From Oenanthe sinensis (taxonomy: Eukaryota > Streptophyta > Magnoliopsida > Apiales > Apiaceae): a stretch of DNA of 64,000 nt. The notes below the pieces were generated by a model that made no database searches, was not told where the DNA came from, and was given only the letters and a program-made list of their open reading frames with translations. Made by a program: the position numbers and the translations under genes. Location: positions 34,451,501 through 34,515,500 of the forward strand of contig CM053810.1 in assembly GCA_028671895.1 (NCBI GenBank), read 5' to 3'. This document shows positions 58,801 to 64,000 of this stretch, piece after piece; positions within the stretch are counted from its first letter, which is position 1; each line of letters opens with the position of its first letter.

Positions 58801-59108
58801 CCATCCTTTTTGCTTCGAATCGAACAATCATGCTTCCCAAAGTTGACGTCAAAACCCCTGTCGGTGAACTGACTAATGCTGAGAAGATTATGTCGCAATC
58901 CTTCCACAAAAGACACGTCCTCAATGATAACATTTCCACAAACAATCTTGCCATATCCCCGGGTGTAACCTTTGCTGTTATCTCCAAAAGAAACCACGGA
59001 GCCGGCTCTCAACACCAAATCTGTTAGCAGGGACTTATTGCCGGTCATATGCCTTGATGCTCCACTGTCCAGCACCCATATGACTTTACTCTTTTCTTGT
59101 TCACTGCC
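55821..59108 (-). pseudogene. Pol of element B: protease-integrase-RT-RNase H
   Basis: The same domain order as A. Protease LDSGASRHMT is near 59060, the integrase zinc region near 58640 and the core with MDLFGP at about 58480. RT has MDVKSAFLNGEL and YVDDIIFGS near 56760. RNase H has YSDSDYAGC and ends IADIFTKPLDEST. Three nonsense codons are visible: TGA for Trp before LWHKRLSHL, TAA for Gln before LLHMDLFG, and TGA for Arg before SDNGTKF. All three fit single C-to-T or G-to-A transitions. In RNase H, STAETKYIAAG has Lys where A has the conserved Glu. From the integrase core onward (58268-55821) the frame is open for 815 codons. Confidence 0.92.
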
Positions 59109-59248
59109 CTGCAAATCCAGAAAGGTTAGGCGTTCTTCGGAACCCAATGATGTTTGGGCCCGACATCAATAATTTTCTTTTTCTTTTCAGATACAGAAGG
59201 CTTTGCCTTTTTGCCATCAGGGGCATTCATCTTGACTTTGTCTTTTAC
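59109..59248 (-). other. Candidate alternatively spliced mini-intron at the gag-pol junction of B
   Basis: Donor GACAAG|GTAAAA at 59249/59248, acceptor GGATTTGCAG|GG at 59109/59108, and a branch-point-like CTAAC about 18 nt before the acceptor; 140 nt. Both sites are phase 0. Splicing joins KVDK to GSEQEKSK and corrects the gag/pol frame difference. Confidence 0.5.
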
Positions 59249-61681
59249 CTTGTCAACCTTGACTAGTTTGTCAGGTTTGGGAGTAGACTGGTCACTCCTA
59301 ACTTTAGGAGGACTTGAAGTCTTAGCCTTTGACCCAGCATGCTTTTTCCTACCACTACTAAATGTATGTTCAACAGATGCACTAGCAGTATTCATCAAAT
59401 TAAAATAAGCATGCATGATGTTTACAGCACATGGCATACAATTAGGATTATTGCATTTGGCATGATTTGCATACATGTTAGGCAAAGTAGTAGTTGCAGG
59501 CATGGTATTACAACCAACAGGTTTTTCTTCCTCTACATAGGACGGGCAATAGTAAGACAAATGATCAGTTTGATTACAGATATAGCATGCCTTCCTAGCT
59601 CGTGTAGATGTAGATACAGATACAGGTTCAGTTTTAACTGCCTCTACAGGTGTTTTCATTTGGTCTGACCCTGCTACCCATTGTTTATATGACACCGTCT
59701 TAGCCTCCTTGGTTCCTACACCTCTCTTAGCATAAGCAATCTTACTCGCTCTCTTACAAGTTGTAGGTTCTACTACTTTTTCTTCTGAATCTTTTTCCAT
59801 TTTAATCTCATGTTCAATTTTAATAGCAACAGGATCTATGGTCCTAGGCTCAAACTGCTTAAAGATAGGTTTTCTAACATCCACTAGAACCTCAGGCACA
59901 TCTTCTTTGACTAACACTGGCTCTAACAACTCAGCAGCCCTATTTTTCTTTTTCTGTGTGTAGTCAAGTCCTATGTTTACTTTTTCATTTTTACTCTTGC
60001 TTGCCAGTTTCATGTACATGTCCCTTTCTACGAAAACTTTATTAGCTGCTTCTTTAAAAGATTGACATGTTATTTTAAGTTCAGCTAATTCATTTTTAAG
60101 TTCTTCGTTAAGGTCTTCCCTAATCTTAAGCTTGTGTTCTAAAACGTCTACCTGATTCATTAACTACCTTTCTGTACTTTCTCCTGATTCTAATTCCTCT
60201 ACCCTGGCCTCGAGAAGTCTATTTTTAAGGGAGAGTTTAGCATTTTCCTCATTAACAGCGATTAGATTCAGTTGGAGATTGTACATGTCTTTAGTTATGG
60301 CAGCTAATTCATTTTGGTACTCAGAAATAGACATTTCATTTACGGTTAGAATTGGTACCTCTGATTGTTCTGAAGATCTTGCCATTAAAGCGAAGTTGCA
60401 TAGCTCCTGATCTTCATCTTCATCTTCATCAGACTCGTCCCAACCCTTCCCTTCAGTCACAACATACGCCTGGCTTCCCTTCTGTTGCTTGCTAACCAAG
60501 GCATCATATTTCTTTTTCAGATCAGCTTAGGATTCCTTGGGATGAACGTACTTGGGCTTCTTGCACTCTGTTGCAAAGTGCCCCAATTCATTGCAGTTGT
60601 AGCATCTGAACTTGTTCTTGTCTACCAGGTTAGGTCTGTAGCCACTACCAGATGTGCTACCTCGACCGCTGTAACTTCCCCGACCACTTACACTACTGCC
60701 TCTGTTGCTGCTGCTGCCTCTTCGGCTAAAAGAACTACCAAATCGTCCTTTACCTCTTCTTGACTTCCTGAAGCTGATATGAGCAAATTCTCGAGCAATA
60801 CAAGCATATGACTTGTCTTCTAATTTGTCCAGCTCTTCAAGGGTATAGTATTCATCCTCACTTTCTTCGGATGGATCTTCAATGTCTAATACCACCCTTT
60901 CAGGATTAGCAGTTTTCAATGAGACAGCTGCAAGTGCCTTTACAGCAGACTCTTCAGCTACAAGTCCAGACTCACTTATCGCTTTGTATTCTCTACTATT
61001 GTAGGATCTTCTTTTGTCATTTTGTTTCTGCTCTAGCTCGTAGGTCTTTAAAACACCATACAGCTTTTCGAGAGAAGTATTTTTAAAATCTCTTGACTCT
61101 CGAATGGCAGTGATCCTGTGTTCCAGATGTTTAGGCAAATTCAAGAGAAACTTGATATTTGAATCTGCCAGTGGATAGACTTTATCTCTTATACTCAGCT
61201 CGATAAGCAATTTACTGTAACGTTTGTAAACATCCGCTACACTTTCTCCTCGTTCGCATCTGAACGATTCATATTCAGATATCAGAATGCGCTTGTGATT
61301 ATCTCTAACTTCCTCGGTCCCCTCCATCACTACAGCCAGTTTATCCCACATGGCTTTAGCTGTTTTTAATCCCTTTATCTGAACATAGTACTCTGAGTCT
61401 AGGGATTCAATTATGATGTTGCGTAATGACGCATCCATACCAACCAATTCTTTATCTGCGTCTGAAAACTCCATTTCCTCTTTAGGAACAGACCGGGATG
61501 GTATTAGTATCCCTCCTTCCATTCGCTCTGGCTCAATTTTCATGGGTATGTATGGACCGTTCTCCAATATTCTCAAGTATACCTTGTTTATTGATTCAAG
61601 GTAGGCTTTCATCCTTCCGGTCCATTCGTCATAATGTTGTGCATCAAACGGAGGTATCTTAAATCTATGTGCGGCGGCCAT
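59126..61681 (-). pseudogene. Gag of element B
   Basis: One frame interrupted by two stops: TAA after HPKES (about 60526) and TAG after ESTER (about 60163). N-terminus MAAAHRFKIPPFDAQHYDEW; HRITAIRESRDFKNTSLEKL as in A. Zinc knuckle CYNCNELGHFATEC is at about 60600-60560, preceded by a Gly/Arg/Ser-rich stretch. A second knuckle CYICNQTDHLSYYC lies at about 59590-59545, absent from A. C-terminal Cys motif CNNPNCMPCAVNIM and ending GPKHHWVPKNA are shared in pattern with A. Otherwise it is about the length of A's gag. Confidence 0.9.
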
Positions 61682-62204
61682 TTTAATAAAGTTTAAAATT
61701 AAGATAATACACTTTTCAAATTACAATAAATTGTATTTACTTGAAAAATTGATTATCTCACTTTAAATATCCAACACTTAATATCCAATGGGTTTTGCAC
61801 TTAAGATTCAAGCAAGTTAGTTCTAATCACAGGAACAGTAGCAGGGTCCACCAGTTTTTCAAGTCCAAACAAAAAAGTTGTCCACTTTCTAGTTGACAGA
61901 AGTTCGAATATGTCCTTTTTGTTCAGTCAAACAGTTGATTCAAGTTACCTAGTCAACCAATCAAATATTCTTTTATAACCAGTTTTTTGACCACAAGAAA
62001 ACCCACAAAGCTCTAAAGTACAACGTTTTGGAATGTTGTACAAATATTCCTTACACCATGACTCAGAACTTTTTAGATCTATGAACTTTTCAAGAAGAAA
62101 CAAATAAAAGCTTTCGGCACAAACTTCAAAAAAAAATTGGATCTGGGATTTTCAAGAACCAACTCAAACAACACTGTAGGATCTCTGTTAGATGTGTTTA
62201 ACAG
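61682..62204 (-). other. Leader of element B
   Basis: Between PBS and gag ATG; no coding frame and no motif array. Confidence 0.6.
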
Positions 62205-62218
62205 TGGCTCTGATACCA
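62205..62218 (-). other. Primer binding site of element B
   Basis: The minus strand reads TGGTATCAGAGCCA two bases inside the 5' LTR, an exact match to the usual plant tRNA-iMet complement. Confidence 0.92.
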
Positions 62219-62529
62219 ATTGTTAGGTCCAAAGTGTTGTAGAGAGGGGGGTGAATACAGCTTTTTAAAAGTAATGAGAGAATATACAAATATGCAGGTA
62301 ATAAATGATGACACAGAATTTTAAGAATATATCTTTATATTCATTGAGGGATTTGCTACAACATTCATAAAAGCATCATGATCAGTTGAACAATAAATAC
62401 AGCAATTAAAGCTTGATTCAACTGATCCTCTCTCTCACTATTGTTTTACAGTAAATGCTCTCTCTTGAAATATATCGTAGAAATACAGAGATGGATAAAA
62501 ATCAAATACAAATGAAAACAAAGTGTTGC

Positions 62530-62536
62530 TTTTATA
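62530..62536 (-). promoter_or_regulatory. LTR TATA box, 5' LTR of B
   Basis: TATAAAA in ATTATAAAAGCAACAC on the minus strand, about 146 bp downstream of the array. Confidence 0.7.
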
Positions 62537-62681
62537 ATGTCATGTAGTCTTGATCTTGTCCTTTTTGTGTACGTGGCCCAATCAGGACTCGACAACAAAA
62601 AGTACTTTCCCAACCACTTTGGATCAACCGTTCACAATAAGCCACTTGTCCCTTGAACATTAAATGCTACATATCGACCCG

Positions 62682-62909
62682 CATCTCGATCTCGGCCTGG
62701 ACCCATCTCGATCTCGATTTTGGTCGACAATCTCGATCTCGATCTGTGAAAATCTCGATCTCGATCTATGAGAATCTCGATCTCGATCTGTGAGAATCTC
62801 GATCTCGATCTCGATCTGACGTGGATCGAGATTTGCCTTGCAATGTTTTTCTTCAATTATCAATCTCGATCCGCATCTCGATCTGCTGTGGATCGACATT
62901 TGCCTTAGC
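62682..62909 (-). repeat. U3 ATCTCGATC array, 5' LTR of B
   Basis: The same array as in the 3' LTR, one unit shorter in the first cluster. Confidence 0.92.
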
Positions 62910-63463
62910 AAATATGCACTCATCCAATGTTGACTTTCTTTAGTGACTAATTGTGGATTAACCTTTATGAGCAAGTTTCCCTAACTTCTTCAATTTCTTT
63001 TCCTTACTCAATTCAAATGAGATCTTCTATTACTGACATGAACTTGCCTCGAATGTCCTGACACTTGATGCAATGGTCTGGTTCATAAGTGACTAGTCTT
63101 GTAGGGGTTCTTGCTTCTGAATGTCAGTTCTCATTTGTTGATTAACCTTTACATTATCCAGTTGTTGAGATACATTACATGAAATCACTTTGGTCTTCTT
63201 GATACTTCTTTGACATTAATTTGATTCTCCATTATATAAGTTAGGGCATGAGCAATACTGAGATTGAACTTCTTCTCAATTAGGCATTCTTGATTAACCA
63301 AATTAGTTACTTGTAGTTACCAAGTATCATTACCATTTCTTCAGTTGATTGATTCCATGTGCTTCTTCAGTTTCCCTTGTTTTGCTGTTGTTTTATCTTT
63401 TACCTAGTTGAGTTACATAGTAATTAAGTGTTACAAGTTAGTACACCTATGCCTTTCAGAACT

Positions 63464-63845
63464 AGATGATACAAGAGATAAAGTTAAGAAACTAATTCTA
63501 AAAAACAAAGCATTAACTGATAAGAATGATGTTTTAAAATTGTTGAAATCCATAAATGACAACTGACTGAGGATTTAGCTTTTCAGGTGAATAGAGTCAG
63601 TTGTTATGTTAAAGTTGAAACTTATCTCAAAAATCAAATAGTGGAAAAATAGAAGAATTTTACAGCCTATAAGAATTCCTCTTACATTGTAAAAGACCTA
63701 ATTGACCAACAAGATCTAAAACAAAATGTTGGAATAGGTTTTGAGTACAATCAATCTGTAGGAAAGGCAAGCAACATCACTCCAGTCAGAAAAAGTGTTG
63801 AAGAAAGGGGTATTCCACATGTTGTTAAGGACACACCTAAACTAA
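63464..63845 (+). pseudogene. Gag of element C, continuation after element B
   Basis: Plus strand reads LDDTRDKVKKLILK, then GFEYNQSVGKASNITP and ERGIPHVVKDTPK, matching A's gag at the expected place after GKE. It carries stops (for example TAG after VEK). After the Lys codon near 63840 the match ends abruptly and LTR sequence begins. Confidence 0.85.
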
Positions 63846-64000
63846 TCGAAGGTCACCACGTGTCCAAAGGAATGAAAAAACATGTAGAAGAAAAAGTCTT
63901 CTTATGTGTTATTTAAAAGCCTTACCGAGAGCTAATTTTGAAATATCTTACCGAGCAATTCAAGAAAAGTCTTACCGAATTATTTCTTTAAGACTATTTA
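63846..64000 (+). repeat. Internal fragment of a C-type LTR fused to gag
   Basis: From about 63845 the sequence matches 46483-46640 in the C LTR, including the AAGTCTTACCGA-type motifs. It starts in mid-LTR directly after gag and runs out of the window. Confidence 0.85.

Larger units (their letters stand above)
48668..63458 (-). mobile_element. SIRE-type Ty1/copia element B, full-length but mutated
   Basis: 14,791 bp, LTRs 48668-49913 and 62221-63458, perfect duplication GAACT (48663-48667, 63459-63463), inserted in C's gag. Minus strand order: PBS, gag, pol, spacer with motif array, ORF3, ORF4, PPT. By eye the LTRs differ at roughly 20 positions plus array length (about 1.6%), so B is older than A. 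Gag has two, pol three and ORF3 several nonsense codons. Confidence 0.95.
62221..63458 (-). repeat. 5' LTR of element B
   Basis: 1,238 bp. Array at 62682-62909, TATAAAA at 62530-62536 on the minus strand. It ends ATGCCTTTCA before the duplication GAACT. Confidence 0.95.

Noticed and set aside
62205..62218. tRNA-like sequence
   Set aside because: Only the 3' complement of tRNA-iMet is present; it is a primer binding site, not a tRNA gene.

Overview
The window looks like a repeat-dominated stretch of a large, AT-rich flowering-plant (probably eudicot) nuclear genome. The evidence is an intron-containing plant bZIP gene, SIRE-type Ty1/copia elements with tRNA-iMet primer sites, a chromodomain Ty3/gypsy element and a PIF/Harbinger element. 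I cannot name the species. Only one host gene is visible: the first two coding exons of a group-I bZIP transcription factor on the minus strand at the left edge (228-1044). From about 2.8 kb onward almost everything is nested transposons.

Layout. (1) 1-2816: bZIP gene start, a possible MITE, AT-rich spacer with microsatellites. (2) 2817-43870: an old Tekay-like Ty3/gypsy element on the minus strand, broken into pieces. Its 3' LTR (2817-9203) carries a PIF/Harbinger element (5383-9025, TSD TAA, intact Myb-like ORF1, no transposase). Its integrase carries a solo LTR (9581-11108, TSD AGAAT). Its gag carries a degenerate SIRE-like copia element (14510-43734, TSD CTCTT). (3) Inside that copia element sit a young, almost complete SIRE element, 'A' (22707-36380, TSD GTTGA, LTRs nearly identical), and a second solo LTR of the same family as the first (39619-41135, TSD GTACC). 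(4) 43871-64000: a rearranged plus-strand SIRE relative, 'C', with a 3' internal end, one full LTR and a broken gag. A third SIRE element, 'B' (48668-63458, minus strand, TSD GAACT), has landed in C's gag. At 63.85 kb C's gag jumps directly into the middle of another copy of its LTR.

Elements A and B share one plan: LTR - PBS(iMet) - gag - pol - long spacer - ORF3 ('env-like') - PPT - LTR. Two features look worth real attention. First, at the gag-pol boundary both carry a phase-0 donor (AAG|GTA) about 40 codons before the gag stop and an acceptor (TTGCAG|GG or TTTGCAG|GG) just after it. Removing this 138-nt (A) or 140-nt (B) segment would join gag to pol in frame in both, even though unspliced gag and pol share a frame in A but not in B. 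Second, each element has a private short motif amplified just upstream of the LTR TATA box, and the same motif is amplified again in the pol-ORF3 spacer, upstream of a conserved TATA-like sequence. That suggests ORF3 has its own promoter made from U3-type parts. B also has an extra intact ORF (ORF4) overlapping the end of ORF3.
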